Source: Paenibacillus_F chitinolyticus_A
GTDB taxonomy: Bacteria > Bacillota > Bacilli > Paenibacillales > NBRC-103111
DNA: 64,000 nt
Assembly (NCBI RefSeq): GCF_045038035.1
Contig: NZ_CP173427.1
Coordinates: 372,001-436,000, forward strand
Direction: 5' to 3'
A program made the position numbers and the translations under genes. The notes under the pieces are model-generated. The model saw only the letters and a list, made by a program, of their open reading frames with translations, did no database searches and was not told the origin of the DNA. The stretch's first letter is position 1. Each line of letters starts with the position of its first letter. Positions 10,870 to 19,664 of this stretch are shown one piece after another.

Positions 10870-11304
10870 ATGTTAGTACCTAAACGTGTAAAACACCGCA
10901 AAGAACACCGCGGTAAAATGAAAGGTCGCGCTAAAGGCGGCACTGAAGTTGTGTTCGGTGAATACGGTCTTCAGGCTCTTGAGCCTGCGTGGATCACAAA
11001 CCGTCAGATCGAAGCAGCACGTATTGCCATGACTCGTTACATCAAGCGTGGCGGTAAAGTGTGGATCAAAATCTTCCCTTCGAAGCCTATCACCCAAAAG
11101 CCTCTTGAAGTTCGGATGGGTAGCGGTAAAGGTAACGTTGAGAAGTGGGTCAGCGTAGTAAAACCAGGTAAAGTTATGTTCGAACTTGCCGGTGTTAGCG
11201 AAGAAGTTGCTCGCGAAGCTATGCGTCTTGCTATGCACAAGCTTCCCGTTAAATGTAAGTTCGTGAAGAAAGAAGAAGTGGGTGGTGAAGCACATGAAGG
11301 CTAG
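10870..11304 (+). CDS. rplP: 50S ribosomal protein L16
   Basis: uL16, 144 residues, positions the A-site tRNA acceptor arm. Begins MLVPKRVKHRKEHRG and carries RMGSGKGNVEKWV. Starts 2 bases after the rpsC stop; the ribosome binding site (GGAGG) lies in the last rpsC codons. Its 3' end overlaps the rpmC start. Confidence 0.97.
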   Translation: MLVPKRVKHRKEHRGKMKGRAKGGTEVVFGEYGLQALEPAWITNRQIEAARIAMTRYIKRGGKVWIKIFPSKPITQKPLEVRMGSGKGNVEKWVSVVKPGKVMFELAGVSEEVAREAMRLAMHKLPVKCKFVKKEEVGGEAHEG

Positions 11305-11491
11305 TGAATTCCGCAACTTAACCACTGCTGAGATTGAACAAAGAATTAACGGTTTCAAGGAAGAACTTTTTAACCTCCGTTTTCAACTAGCTACCGGACA
11401 ACTGGATAACCCGGTTCAAATTCAGAAGCTGCGCAAAGAAATCGCCCGTGCGAAGACAATTTTGCGTGAAAGAGAACTCGGGATTGGTTAA
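11294..11491 (+). CDS. rpmC: 50S ribosomal protein L29
   Basis: uL29, 65 residues, a two-helix protein near the tunnel exit. ATG 11294 (MKASEFRNLT) is chosen over an in-frame GTG at 11282 because it gives the normal family length and has GGTGGTG in register. It overlaps the last 11 bases of rplP. The motif LRKEIARAKTILRER is typical. Confidence 0.95.
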   Translation: MKASEFRNLTTAEIEQRINGFKEELFNLRFQLATGQLDNPVQIQKLRKEIARAKTILRERELGIG

Positions 11492-11517
11492 GCAAATTCA
11501 GAAGGGAGGGCTCGTAT

Positions 11518-11781
11518 ATGGCAGAGCGTAACGAACGTAAAGTCCAAACCGGTAAAGTGGTCAGCGACAAAATGGATAAAACCATCGTTGTTGCCGTGGA
11601 AACTTACAAAAAACACGACTTGTACCACAAGCGGATTAAATATACGAAGAAGTTTAAAGCTCACGATGAGAACAATGAAGCGCAAATTGGCGACACCGTG
11701 AAAATCATGGAAACTCGCCCATTGTCTAAAGACAAGCGTTTCCGTCTCGTTGAGATCGTTGAAAAAGCAGTTATTGTTTAA
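11518..11781 (+). CDS. rpsQ: 30S ribosomal protein S17
   Basis: uS17, 87 residues, OB-fold primary 16S rRNA binder. Contains KVVSDKMDKTIVVAVE and the signature GDTVKIMETRPLSKDKRFRLVEI. AAGGGAGGG site before ATG 11518. Confidence 0.97.
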   Translation: MAERNERKVQTGKVVSDKMDKTIVVAVETYKKHDLYHKRIKYTKKFKAHDENNEAQIGDTVKIMETRPLSKDKRFRLVEIVEKAVIV

Positions 11782-11813
11782 CCAACAGGTATAATCCGAA
11801 AGGAGGGACTAAC

Positions 11814-12182
11814 ATGATTCAACCATTATCTCGTTTGAAGGTTGCGGACAACTCCGGTGCGAAACAGCTGATGTGCATTCGTGTGCTTGGCGGTACTGGT
11901 CGTCGTGTAGGCAATATCGGTGATTTGATCATCTGCTCTGTGAAAGAAGCAACACCAGGGGGCGTTGTCAAAAAAGGTGATGTAGTCAAAGCGGTAATCG
12001 TTCGTACGAAGAGCGGAGCTCGTCGTAAAGACGGATCTTACATCACATTTGATGAGAACGCGGCAGTTATCGTAAAAGATGATAAGAGCCCTCGTGGAAC
12101 TCGTATTTTCGGACCAGTTGCTCGTGAACTTCGTGATAGAGACTTCATGAAGATCGTTTCTCTTGCTCCTGAGGTTATCTAA
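11814..12182 (+). CDS. rplN: 50S ribosomal protein L14
   Basis: uL14, 122 residues, forms intersubunit bridges. Starts MIQPLSRLKVADNSGAK and ends in the family C-terminus FMKIVSLAPEVI. AAGGAGGG ribosome binding site. The 101-base gap that follows (12183-12283) holds short self-complementary stretches (GAAAGTCC...; TAGCTTTCATACGAAAGCTTA) directly ahead of rplX. Confidence 0.97.
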   Translation: MIQPLSRLKVADNSGAKQLMCIRVLGGTGRRVGNIGDLIICSVKEATPGGVVKKGDVVKAVIVRTKSGARRKDGSYITFDENAAVIVKDDKSPRGTRIFGPVARELRDRDFMKIVSLAPEVI

Positions 12183-12283
12183 CACAGGCAGCTCAATTAA
12201 ATTGCGGCGCGGCTTTCTTATGGAAAGTCCGGCAGCTCTTACGAAGTTAGCTTTCATACGAAAGCTTAGGAGGTGTAATCAAC

Positions 12284-12637
12284 ATGCCAAGAACGAAAAA
12301 GAGACTTGAGTCTCATAACCATAAACTGCATGTAAAGAAAGACGACACAGTTTTTGTTATCTCCGGCAAAGACAAAGGTAAGAAAGGTCGCGTTCTCGCA
12401 GCTTACCCGCGTGAAAATCGTGTTCTGGTCGAAGGCGTGAACATGATCAAGAAACATGCGAAACCTTCCCAGCAAAATCCTCAAGGCGGAATCATTACTC
12501 AAGAAGCTGCAATTCACGCTTCCAACGTAATGCTCGTGGATCCTAAGAGCGGCAAACCGACTCGTGTAGGTTACAAGGTCCTTGAGAACGGAACTAAAGT
12601 ACGTATTGCGAAAAAATCCGGCGAAGCTATCGATTAA
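12284..12637 (+). CDS. rplX: 50S ribosomal protein L24
   Basis: uL24, 117 residues, starts early 50S assembly. The KOW motif is visible (VKKDDTVFVISGKDKGKKGRV). The N-terminal extension MPRTKKRLESHNHKL is longer than in E. coli but normal for Bacillales. A hairpin-forming sequence (12249-12269) overlaps the region ahead of its AGGAGGTG site and may affect its translation. Confidence 0.96.
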   Translation: MPRTKKRLESHNHKLHVKKDDTVFVISGKDKGKKGRVLAAYPRENRVLVEGVNMIKKHAKPSQQNPQGGIITQEAAIHASNVMLVDPKSGKPTRVGYKVLENGTKVRIAKKSGEAID

Positions 12638-12666
12638 TCGACTAAGTGCGGAAAGGAGGCACCAGA

Positions 12667-13209
12667 ATGGCAGCAAGAATGAAAGATCGTTTCTTGAATG
12701 AAATCACTCCTGCTCTGATGCAGAAGTTTAACTACACCACTGTTATGCAAGTTCCGAAGATCGAGAAAGTAGTCATCAACATGGGGGTTGGTGAGGCTGT
12801 ATCGAACTCTAAGGTGCTCGACAGTGCCGTAGAGGATCTGCAAAAAATCGCGGGTCAAAAACCGGTAATCACTCGTGCGAAGAAATCCATCGCGGGTTTC
12901 AAACTTCGTGAGAACATGCCGATCGGCGTTAAAGTAACACTGCGCGGCCAACGCATGTATCAATTCCTGGACAAATTGTTCAACGTATCGCTTCCGCGCG
13001 TACGTGACTTCCGTGGAGTTTCCTCCAAAGCGTTCGACGGACGCGGTAACTACACGCTTGGTCTTAAAGAGCAATTGATCTTCCCAGAGATCGAATACGA
13101 TCAAATTGATAAAGTTCGTGGTATGGACATCGTAATCGTAACGACTGCGAAAACGGACGAAGAAGCTCGTGAACTGCTTACCCAACTCGGAATGCCGTTT
13201 GTGAAGTAA
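12667..13209 (+). CDS. rplE: 50S ribosomal protein L5
   Basis: uL5, 180 residues, binds 5S rRNA with L18. Start at ATG 12667 (MAARMKDRFLNEI), 7 bases after AAAGGAGG; the earlier in-frame codon at 12646 precedes this site. Signature NMGVGEAVSNSK and C-terminal IVTTAKTDEEARELL are present. Followed by a 93-base gap with hairpin potential. Confidence 0.97.
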   Translation: MAARMKDRFLNEITPALMQKFNYTTVMQVPKIEKVVINMGVGEAVSNSKVLDSAVEDLQKIAGQKPVITRAKKSIAGFKLRENMPIGVKVTLRGQRMYQFLDKLFNVSLPRVRDFRGVSSKAFDGRGNYTLGLKEQLIFPEIEYDQIDKVRGMDIVIVTTAKTDEEARELLTQLGMPFVK

Positions 13210-13302
13210 GAACAAATCATCACGGAGCTTTCGGAAGGAAGCCCCTGCCGATAATGATCGGAGAGAGTTTTCAGGCGAAAACTTGTAGGAGGTGTAATTT
13301 AA

Positions 13303-13488
13303 GTGGCAAAAACTTCGATGAAAATCAAGCAACAACGTCCCCCTAAGTTCAAAGTGCAGGCGTATACTCGCTGCGAACGTTGCGGCCGCCCGCATTCCGT
13401 TCTCCGCAAATTTAAAATTTGCAGAATTTGTTTCCGTGAACTAGCATATAAAGGCCAGATTCCAGGTGTGCGTAAAGCAAGCTGGTAA
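13303..13488 (+). CDS. rpsZ: 30S ribosomal protein S14 type Z (zinc-binding)
   Basis: uS14 of the short, zinc-containing type, 61 residues. Two CXXC pairs (CERC and CRIC) bind one zinc ion. GTG start at 13303 with GTAGGAGG upstream. In Bacillus a zinc-free paralogue made under zinc starvation is encoded elsewhere; none is seen here. Located between rplE and rpsH as in B. subtilis. Confidence 0.97.
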   Translation: MAKTSMKIKQQRPPKFKVQAYTRCERCGRPHSVLRKFKICRICFRELAYKGQIPGVRKASW

Positions 13489-13520
13489 TCCACTTATTTT
13501 CGGGAAGGAGGTTCACATCC

Positions 13521-13919
13521 ATGGTTATGTCTGATCCAATTGCAGATATGCTTACACGCATTCGTAATGCAAACATTGTTCGTCACGAGACGGTAGAAAT
13601 TCCGGCATCCAAGATCAAGAAAGAGATTGCTGAAATCCTCAAAAATGAAGGTTTCATCCGTGACGCTGAATTCGTAGAAGATAACAAGCAGGGCATCATC
13701 CGCTTGTTCCTGAAATACGGTCCGAATAACGAGCGCGTAATCACCGGTTTGAAACGTATCAGCAAACCTGGTCTGCGCGTATACACAAAATCCCAAGAGA
13801 TCCCTCGGGTACTTGGCGGTCTAGGTATCGCTATCATCTCCACTTCCGGTGGCGTGATGACGGACAAAGACGCTCGTCAAGCAAAATCCGGCGGAGAGGT
13901 TCTCTGCTACGTTTGGTAA
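13521..13919 (+). CDS. rpsH: 30S ribosomal protein S8
   Basis: uS8, 132 residues, primary 16S rRNA binder. ATG 13521 (MVMSDPIADML) fits the AAGGAGG site better than the second ATG at 13527. C-terminal signature STSGGVMTDKDARQAKSGGEVLCYVW is recognisable in pieces. In E. coli S8 represses the spc operon; not demonstrated here. Confidence 0.97.
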   Translation: MVMSDPIADMLTRIRNANIVRHETVEIPASKIKKEIAEILKNEGFIRDAEFVEDNKQGIIRLFLKYGPNNERVITGLKRISKPGLRVYTKSQEIPRVLGGLGIAIISTSGGVMTDKDARQAKSGGEVLCYVW

Positions 13920-13948
13920 TTTAGACTCGATTGAATGGAGGTGCAAAC

Positions 13949-14491
13949 ATGTCTCGTATTGGTCGCAAACCAATTACTGTTCCAAGTGGCGTTGACGTAA
14001 AACTTGAGAACACGACAATCACGGTAAAAGGACCGAAAGGAACCCTTTCCCGCGAACTTCACAAAGATATGAAGGTATCCGTACAAGACAATGTCATTAC
14101 GGTTGAAAGACCTTCTGATCATAAACTGCATCGTTCCCTGCACGGCACGACTCGCAGCGTATTGAACAATATGGTTACAGGAGTAACGCAAGGTTTCGAG
14201 AAGAATCTGGAGCTTGTTGGCGTAGGTTACCGTGCTAACAAAACCGGAAACAAACTCGTCCTGAACGTAGGTTACTCTCACCCGGTTGAAATCAACCCTG
14301 AAGGCGGAATCGAATTCGACGTACCTAGCAACACGAAAGTGATTGTTAAAGGGATCGATAAAGAACTCGTTGGCGCAACTGCTGCCAAAATTCGTGCCGT
14401 TCGTGAACCTGAGCCGTACAAAGGTAAAGGTATTAAGTACGAAGGCGAGCGTATTATCCGCAAAGAAGGTAAAGCTGGTAAGAAGAAGTAA
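13949..14491 (+). CDS. rplF: 50S ribosomal protein L6
   Basis: uL6, 180 residues. Start at ATG 13949 (MSRIGRKPI) after TGGAGGTG; an in-frame TTG at 13931 lies before that site. Two tandem L6 folds end in PEPYKGKGIKYEGE, the family signature. Forms part of the factor-binding stalk base. Confidence 0.97.
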   Translation: MSRIGRKPITVPSGVDVKLENTTITVKGPKGTLSRELHKDMKVSVQDNVITVERPSDHKLHRSLHGTTRSVLNNMVTGVTQGFEKNLELVGVGYRANKTGNKLVLNVGYSHPVEINPEGGIEFDVPSNTKVIVKGIDKELVGATAAKIRAVREPEPYKGKGIKYEGERIIRKEGKAGKKK

Positions 14492-14543
14492 GGCGGCCTA
14501 AGGCCGGCCTGACATCGGAATACAGATGAAAGGAGTGCAACCC

Positions 14544-14909
14544 ATGATTACTAAAGGCGATAAGAATAAAGCACGTCTGAAAAGACACCTGCGTGTTCGT
14601 AAGAAAATTCAAGGGACGACAGCACGTCCTCGCTTGAACATTTTCCGCTCTGAAAAGCACATGTATGCGCAAATCATTGACGATGTGAACGGAGTAACAG
14701 TGGCATCGGCATCCACTCAGGACAAAGAGCTTAAAGAGGTCAGCAACGGCGGTAACGTCGAAGCTGCTCGTAAAGTCGGCGAACTGATTGCGAATCGTGC
14801 GAAAGAAAAAGGCGTGAGCCAAGTAGTATTTGACCGCGGCGGATATCTCTATCACGGACGTGTTCAGGCTCTGGCCGAAGCAGCTCGTGAAGCTGGTCTA
14901 GAATTCTAA
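14544..14909 (+). CDS. rplR: 50S ribosomal protein L18
   Basis: uL18, 121 residues, binds 5S rRNA. Start at ATG 14544 (MITKGDKNK) with AAAGGAG in place; the in-frame ATG at 14526 is upstream of it. The conserved C-terminus FDRGGYLYHGRVQALAEAAR is present. Confidence 0.97.
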   Translation: MITKGDKNKARLKRHLRVRKKIQGTTARPRLNIFRSEKHMYAQIIDDVNGVTVASASTQDKELKEVSNGGNVEAARKVGELIANRAKEKGVSQVVFDRGGYLYHGRVQALAEAAREAGLEF

Positions 14910-14937
14910 GAAAACATCTCATAAGGAGGTAAACGAC

Positions 14938-15435
14938 TTGCGTGTAGATCCTAACACTTTAGAGCTGACTGAAAAAGTTGTTCATATTAATCGCGTTGCT
15001 AAAGTTGTAAAGGGCGGACGTCGCTTTAGCTTTAGCGCTCTTGTCGTAGTAGGCGATGGTAACGGCTATGTCGGCGCTGGTATCGGTAAAGCTTCCGAAG
15101 TTCCTGATGCAATCCGCAAAGGAATCGAAGATGCTAAGAAGAACCTCGTCCACGTTCCTATCGTTGGAACTACGATTCCTCACCTTGTAACTGGTCATTT
15201 CGGCGCTGGACGTGTGCTGCTGAAGCCAGCATCTGAAGGTACCGGAGTTATTGCTGGCGGCCCTGTTCGTGCAGTACTCGAACTTGCTGGCGTTGGCGAC
15301 ATTTTAACAAAATCCCTGGGTTCTTCGAACTCCATGAACATGGTGAACGCTACTTTAGAAGGTCTTTCCCGTCTGAAGAAAGCGGAAGAAGTAGCCAAAC
15401 TTCGCGGCAAAACCGTTGAAGAGTTGATGGGTTAA
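14938..15435 (+). CDS. rpsE: 30S ribosomal protein S5
   Basis: uS5, 165 residues, part of the mRNA entry site and accuracy centre. The only start compatible with the family N-terminus (RVDPNTLELTEKVV) is TTG 14938, 8 bases after AAGGAGG, so this gene uses a rare start codon. The GGRRFSFSALVVVGD segment, site of spectinomycin-resistance changes, looks wild type. Confidence 0.96.
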   Translation: MRVDPNTLELTEKVVHINRVAKVVKGGRRFSFSALVVVGDGNGYVGAGIGKASEVPDAIRKGIEDAKKNLVHVPIVGTTIPHLVTGHFGAGRVLLKPASEGTGVIAGGPVRAVLELAGVGDILTKSLGSSNSMNMVNATLEGLSRLKKAEEVAKLRGKTVEELMG

Positions 15436-15446
15436 GGAGGATAAAC

Positions 15447-15632
15447 ATGTCTAAACTTCAAATTACCCTTAAACGTAGTCTGATCGGACGCCCGGAAACA
15501 CAGAAGAAGACGGTTCAGGCTCTTGGTCTCAAAAAGCTGAATCATTCTGTTGTTCAAAGCGACAATGAAGCAATCCGTGGTATGATTAATCAAGTCAGCC
15601 ACCTTATTGAAGTTAAAGAAATTCAAGCATAA
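15447..15632 (+). CDS. rpmD: 50S ribosomal protein L30
   Basis: uL30, 61 residues: SKLQITLKRSLIGRPE, then the helix and strand ending HLIEVKEIQA. Starts 11 bases after rpsE with AAGGAGG. Normal size. Confidence 0.96.
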   Translation: MSKLQITLKRSLIGRPETQKKTVQALGLKKLNHSVVQSDNEAIRGMINQVSHLIEVKEIQA

Positions 15633-15663
15633 GTAACACATTCAATCTGGAGGAGGTGCAACT

Positions 15664-16104
15664 ATGAAATTACATGAGCTGAGCTCTGCAGAAGGCGCAC
15701 GCCACACTCGCAAGCGTATCGGTCGCGGTGTAGGTAGCGGACTCGGAAAAACTTCCGGACGCGGTCACAAAGGTCAGAACGCCCGTTCCGGCGGTGGTGT
15801 TCGTCCAGGCTTTGAAGGTGGACAAAACCCACTTTACCGTCGTCTCCCTAAGCGTGGTTTCGTGAACCCAACGCGTAAGGAATTTGCTATCGTTAACCTG
15901 GAAGACCTGAATAAGTTCGAAGCTGGTACGGAAGTAACTCCTGAGCTTCTGATGGAAACGGGTGTTGTAAAATCACCTAAAGATGGAATTAAGATTCTTG
16001 GAAACGGCGAACTCACTGTAAAGCTTACAGTTAAGGCGAACAAGTTTTCCCAATCTGCGGTAGATAAAATCCAGGCTGCCGGCGGTCAATCCGAGGTGAT
16101 TTAA
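15664..16104 (+). CDS. rplO: 50S ribosomal protein L15
   Basis: uL15, 146 residues, late assembly protein with a long basic N-terminal extension (RIGRGVGSGLGKTSGRGHKG) and a globular C-terminal domain. Its stop shares one base with the secY start, suggesting translational coupling. Confidence 0.97.
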   Translation: MKLHELSSAEGARHTRKRIGRGVGSGLGKTSGRGHKGQNARSGGGVRPGFEGGQNPLYRRLPKRGFVNPTRKEFAIVNLEDLNKFEAGTEVTPELLMETGVVKSPKDGIKILGNGELTVKLTVKANKFSQSAVDKIQAAGGQSEVI

Positions 16105-17411
16105 TGTTCCGGACCCTGTCCAACATCTTTAAAGTAGAGGATTTGCGTAAGAGAATCATTTTCACGCTTCTCGTGTTAATCATCTACAGAATCGGCGCCT
16201 TCATTCCGGTTCCCAATATCAATGCAGAGCTTCTGAAGCTGCAGGATCAGGCCAACCAGAATAGCGTGTTCGGGCTGCTGAATACTTTCTCCGGCGGAGC
16301 GCTCTTCCAGTTCTCCATCTTCTCGATGTCGATCTTCCCGTACATTACGGCTTCGATTATCGTTCAACTACTGTCCATGGACGTTGTTCCAAGGCTTACA
16401 CAGTGGGCGAAAGAGGGAGAAGTGGGGAGAAAGAAATCGGCCCAGCTTACTCGCTATTTAACGGTTGTGCTTGGCGTGATTCAAGCTTATGGATATGCGA
16501 TCATGTTTAACAACTCCTTCCAGGGGCTTGTGATCAATCCAAGCTTTGCTACCTACTCTCTGATAGCGATTGTCTTGACGGCAGGAACGATGTTCCTGAT
16601 GTGGTTAGGTGAGCAGATCACTGAAAAAGGGATCGGAAACGGGATTTCGATTATTATCTTCGCGGGAATCGTAGCTGCTATTCCGACAGGAATCAGTCAG
16701 ATTTACCAGACGCAGTTTGCGAATGCAGGAGATGCCCTGTTCCTGAACATCTTGAAAATCGTCCTCATTCTGATCGTAGTAGTAGCCATCATCATCGGCG
16801 TTATCTACGTTCAGCAGGGAGTTCGGAAGATACCCGTACAATACGCTAAACGTGTTGTAGGGAGGAAAATGTACGGCGGACAGAGCACGCACATTCCCAT
16901 GAAAGTGAATGCTGCAGGAGTAATTCCGGTCATCTTTGCCGTATCACTGCTTCAATTCCCGACGATTATTGCAGGTTTCTGGGCGGGGAATCCATTTGCG
17001 GATTGGATTATCCGCAATCTAAGCATTAACAATTCGGCGCCGATTGCGCTTGCTCTATATGTACTACTGATTGTCGGCTTTACCTATTTCTACACGTTTG
17101 TACAGATTAATCCGGTGCAAATGGCTGATCAAATGAAGAAGAACGGCGGTTATATTCCAGGCGTTCGTCCCGGAAAACCAACTTCCAGCTACCTGACAAG
17201 AGTAATGTCTAGAATTACTTTGTCCGGCGCCTTCTTCCTGGCTTTCATCTCGATTCTCCCAATGATCTTCGGGGCTCTGGCAGGTTTGCCAACTTCGGTC
17301 CGGATCGGCGGAACTTCACTTCTCATCCTTGTGGGTGTGGCATTGGAGACGTTGAAAACAGTAGAAAGCCAACTGATCAAACGTCATTACAAAGGATTTA
17401 TCAACAAATAG
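16104..17411 (+). CDS. secY: Preprotein translocase channel subunit SecY
   Basis: Main channel of the Sec translocon in the cytoplasmic membrane. 435 residues with ten hydrophobic segments. Visible signatures: FIPVPNI near TM1, the plug-side TM2 (FSIFSMSIFPYITASIIVQLLSM), WLGEQITEKGIGNGIS and the C-terminal KRHYKGF tail that contacts SecA and the ribosome. ATG overlaps the rplO stop by one base. It is co-transcribed with ribosomal genes, as in other bacteria, which ties export capacity to growth rate. Confidence 0.97.
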   Translation: MFRTLSNIFKVEDLRKRIIFTLLVLIIYRIGAFIPVPNINAELLKLQDQANQNSVFGLLNTFSGGALFQFSIFSMSIFPYITASIIVQLLSMDVVPRLTQWAKEGEVGRKKSAQLTRYLTVVLGVIQAYGYAIMFNNSFQGLVINPSFATYSLIAIVLTAGTMFLMWLGEQITEKGIGNGISIIIFAGIVAAIPTGISQIYQTQFANAGDALFLNILKIVLILIVVVAIIIGVIYVQQGVRKIPVQYAKRVVGRKMYGGQSTHIPMKVNAAGVIPVIFAVSLLQFPTIIAGFWAGNPFADWIIRNLSINNSAPIALALYVLLIVGFTYFYTFVQINPVQMADQMKKNGGYIPGVRPGKPTSSYLTRVMSRITLSGAFFLAFISILPMIFGALAGLPTSVRIGGTSLLILVGVALETLKTVESQLIKRHYKGFINK

Positions 17412-17481
17412 CAATAGGTTCTGATGTAGGCACTTTGTTGCGGCATCGGCACCTATTGTGCTGTTCGTACTACTAAGTGCC
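17412..17481 (+). repeat. Two overlapping inverted repeats in the secY-adk gap
   Basis: CAATAGGT (17412-17419) pairs with ACCTATTG (17451-17458), while GGCACTT inside that loop (17429-17435) can pair with AAGTGCC (17475-17481) next to the adk ribosome binding site. The two stems cross, so only one can form cleanly or they make a pseudoknot. Function unknown. Confidence 0.4.
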
Positions 17482-17496
17482 GAAGGAGGGGAAAAC

Positions 17497-18150
17497 GTGA
17501 ACGTTTTATTTATGGGTCCTCCGGGTGCGGGTAAAGGTACTCAGGCGGAGAAAATTGTCAGCGAATTTCAGATTCCTCACATTTCAACCGGCGATGCCTT
17601 TAGATTGGCAATGAGTCAAGGGACGCCGCTCGGCATAGAAGCTAAATCCTATGTCGATCAAGGCAAACTTGTTCCAGACGAAATCACTAACGGTATTGTT
17701 CGTGAACGTCTGCAGCAGTCGGATTGCGACAAAGGATTTCTTCTCGATGGTTTTCCGCGGACGATTGCTCAGGCGGAAGCATTGGATGATATCCTGCAAT
17801 CTCTGGGTAAGCGAATCGATCACGTCATTAATTTGAAAGTGGATCGCAGCTTCCTGCTGGCCAGACTGACCGGTCGCCGTATCTGCAAATCCTGCGGCGC
17901 CACGTATCACGTGATTTTTAATCCTCCGAAGCAGGAAGGCGTATGCGACAAATGCTCCGGCGAATTGTATCAGAGATCCGATGATACGGAAGAGAAAGTC
18001 GGTACCCGCTTGGACGAATACACGTCGAAGACAGCACCGCTTCTTGAGTACTACCAGAAACGTAACGTATTGCGCGAGGTTGATGGGGAGCAGGATATCG
18101 AGGATGTAACTTCCCAAATCAGTTCATTGCTGCGAGGTCATTCTGAATGA
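17497..18150 (+). CDS. adk: Adenylate kinase
   Basis: Converts ATP and AMP to two ADP in the cytoplasm. 217 residues from GTG 17497, which has AAGGAGGG 6 bases upstream; the open frame before it is untranslated. P-loop GPPGAGKGT at residues 7-15, then DGFPRT and the LID domain with four cysteines (CKSCG and CDKCSG), the structural zinc site of Gram-positive adenylate kinases. Its stop overlaps the map start (ATGA). Confidence 0.97.
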   Translation: MNVLFMGPPGAGKGTQAEKIVSEFQIPHISTGDAFRLAMSQGTPLGIEAKSYVDQGKLVPDEITNGIVRERLQQSDCDKGFLLDGFPRTIAQAEALDDILQSLGKRIDHVINLKVDRSFLLARLTGRRICKSCGATYHVIFNPPKQEGVCDKCSGELYQRSDDTEEKVGTRLDEYTSKTAPLLEYYQKRNVLREVDGEQDIEDVTSQISSLLRGHSE

Positions 18151-18899
18151 TCATTTGTAAGTCCGAAGTAGAGTTGGAACTTATGCGTGAGGCAGGTCGA
18201 ATCGTAGCCGAGACTCACAAGTTGATGGCTGAATCGGTCCGTCCGGGCATTACGACTAAGGACCTGGATAAAATCGCTGAGGAATACATTCGCAGTCAAG
18301 GTGCCGTACCCTCTTTCAAAGGCTACAACGGTTTCTCTGGCAGCATCTGCACTTCAGTTAATGAAGAATTGGTGCACGGCATTCCCGGCAGCCGCAAATT
18401 AGTCGAAGGCGACGTTATCAGCATTGATATCGGGGCACAATATAAAGGATATCATGGTGATTCGGCCTGGACTTATGGCGTCGGTGAAATTTCTGAAACC
18501 GCAAAGAAACTTCTGGAAGTAACTGAACGTTCGCTGTTTGCCGGATTGGCGGAAGCCAAACCGGACGCTCGGCTGTATACGATCTCACACGCCATACAGC
18601 AAGTGATCGAAGACGCGGGTTTCTCGGTTGTTCGTGAATATGTCGGTCACGGGATCGGCACGGAACTTCACGAAGATCCGCAGATTCCCAACTATGGGAT
18701 TCGGGACAAAGGCCCCCGGCTTAAACCCGGTATGGTACTTGCAATCGAGCCTATGGTGAACGTCGGACAGCGATTCGTAAAGACACTCGAGGATGATTGG
18801 ACCGTAGTTACCGTAGATAATTCCTTATGTGCACATTTCGAGCATACCATTGCCATTACGGTAGACGGTTATGAAATATTAACCCAACTGAAGGCTTAG
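18147..18899 (+). CDS. map: Methionine aminopeptidase, type I
   Basis: Removes the N-terminal methionine from new proteins. 250 residues of the pita-bread metalloprotease fold. The five metal ligands are visible in SIDIGAQ, HGDSAWT, GHGIGTELHEDP, IEPM and the late FEHT. Four-base overlap with adk. Upstream neighbours and downstream KOW and infA genes match B. subtilis. Confidence 0.97.
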   Translation: MIICKSEVELELMREAGRIVAETHKLMAESVRPGITTKDLDKIAEEYIRSQGAVPSFKGYNGFSGSICTSVNEELVHGIPGSRKLVEGDVISIDIGAQYKGYHGDSAWTYGVGEISETAKKLLEVTERSLFAGLAEAKPDARLYTISHAIQQVIEDAGFSVVREYVGHGIGTELHEDPQIPNYGIRDKGPRLKPGMVLAIEPMVNVGQRFVKTLEDDWTVVTVDNSLCAHFEHTIAITVDGYEILTQLKA

Positions 18900-19220
18900 G
18901 TGACCGAAGTGGTAGATCAGGAACAGCTGCCGCAACCCGGTCAAATCGTAAAAATTCTCCGAGGCAAAGATCAGGGTCAATATGCGGTTATCATCCGAGC
19001 GGAGGATTTCAAATTCGTTTGGATCGCCGATGGTGATAAACGCAGATTCGACCAGCCGAAGAAGAAGAATGTTCAGCATCTTCAGCTTCAGCCCAAGATC
19101 AGCGGAGAAGTTTCCAGAAGTTTAACGGAAAGCAGCCGTGTCACGAATGCCAAGTTAAGACATGCGGTGAAGAAGTTTATCGACAGTCTACAATCTGAGG
19201 CAGATGAGAAAGGAGAATAA
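18900..19220 (+). CDS. KOW-domain RNA-binding protein of the ribosomal superoperon
   Basis: 106-residue protein with an N-terminal KOW-like segment (GQIVKILRGKDQGQYAVII) and a basic, helical C-terminus (RHAVKKFIDSL). B. subtilis has a comparable small gene (ybzG) between map and infA. GTG start at 18900 directly follows the map stop; a second GTG at 18909 is possible. RNA or ribosome binding is inferred from the fold and position; no precise role is known to me. Confidence 0.8.
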   Translation: MTEVVDQEQLPQPGQIVKILRGKDQGQYAVIIRAEDFKFVWIADGDKRRFDQPKKKNVQHLQLQPKISGEVSRSLTESSRVTNAKLRHAVKKFIDSLQSEADEKGE

Positions 19221-19223
19221 TCG

Positions 19224-19442
19224 GTGGCTAAAGAAGATGTAATTGAAGTGGAAGGTACAGTAATCGAACCTCTTCCGAACGCAATGTTTAAGGTGGAGCT
19301 TGAGAACGGACATAAAATTTTGGCCCATGTTTCCGGAAAGATCAGAATGCACTTCATTCGGATTTTACCTGGAGACAAGGTTACTGTAGAATTATCCCCA
19401 TATGACTTGACGAGAGGTCGTATAACCTATCGATTCAAATAA
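19224..19442 (+). CDS. infA: Translation initiation factor IF-1
   Basis: 72-residue OB-fold factor that binds the 30S A site during initiation. GTG start at 19224 (MAKEDVIEVEGTV) after AAAGGAG. Core GHKILAHVSGKIRMHFIRILPGD and ending RGRITYRFK are typical. Three bases separate it from the KOW gene. Confidence 0.97.
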   Translation: MAKEDVIEVEGTVIEPLPNAMFKVELENGHKILAHVSGKIRMHFIRILPGDKVTVELSPYDLTRGRITYRFK

Positions 19443-19530
19443 ATAGCTGCAACGCCGCAGTCTTAGCCGACATAGCGGCCAACCCTTACGAAGCAAGTTT
19501 GCGGTGGCAAACTCTCAGGAGGTAATAAAC

Positions 19531-19644
19531 ATGAAGGTAAGACCGTCGGTCAAGCCGATCTGCGAGAAATGCAAAGTCATTCGTCGCAAAGGCAACGTCA
19601 TGGTAATTTGTGAAAACCCGAAACATAAACAAAAACAAGGTTAA
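19531..19644 (+). CDS. rpmJ: 50S ribosomal protein L36
   Basis: bL36, 37 residues (MKVRPSVKPICEKCKVI, then RRKGNVMVICENPKHKQKQG). The zinc-binding C-C-C-H set (CEKC, C, H) is intact, so this is the zinc-dependent form. CAGGAGG ribosome binding site. Easy to miss because of its size. Confidence 0.96.
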   Translation: MKVRPSVKPICEKCKVIRRKGNVMVICENPKHKQKQG

Positions 19645-19664
19645 AAGGAGGTGCACGTTCAACA

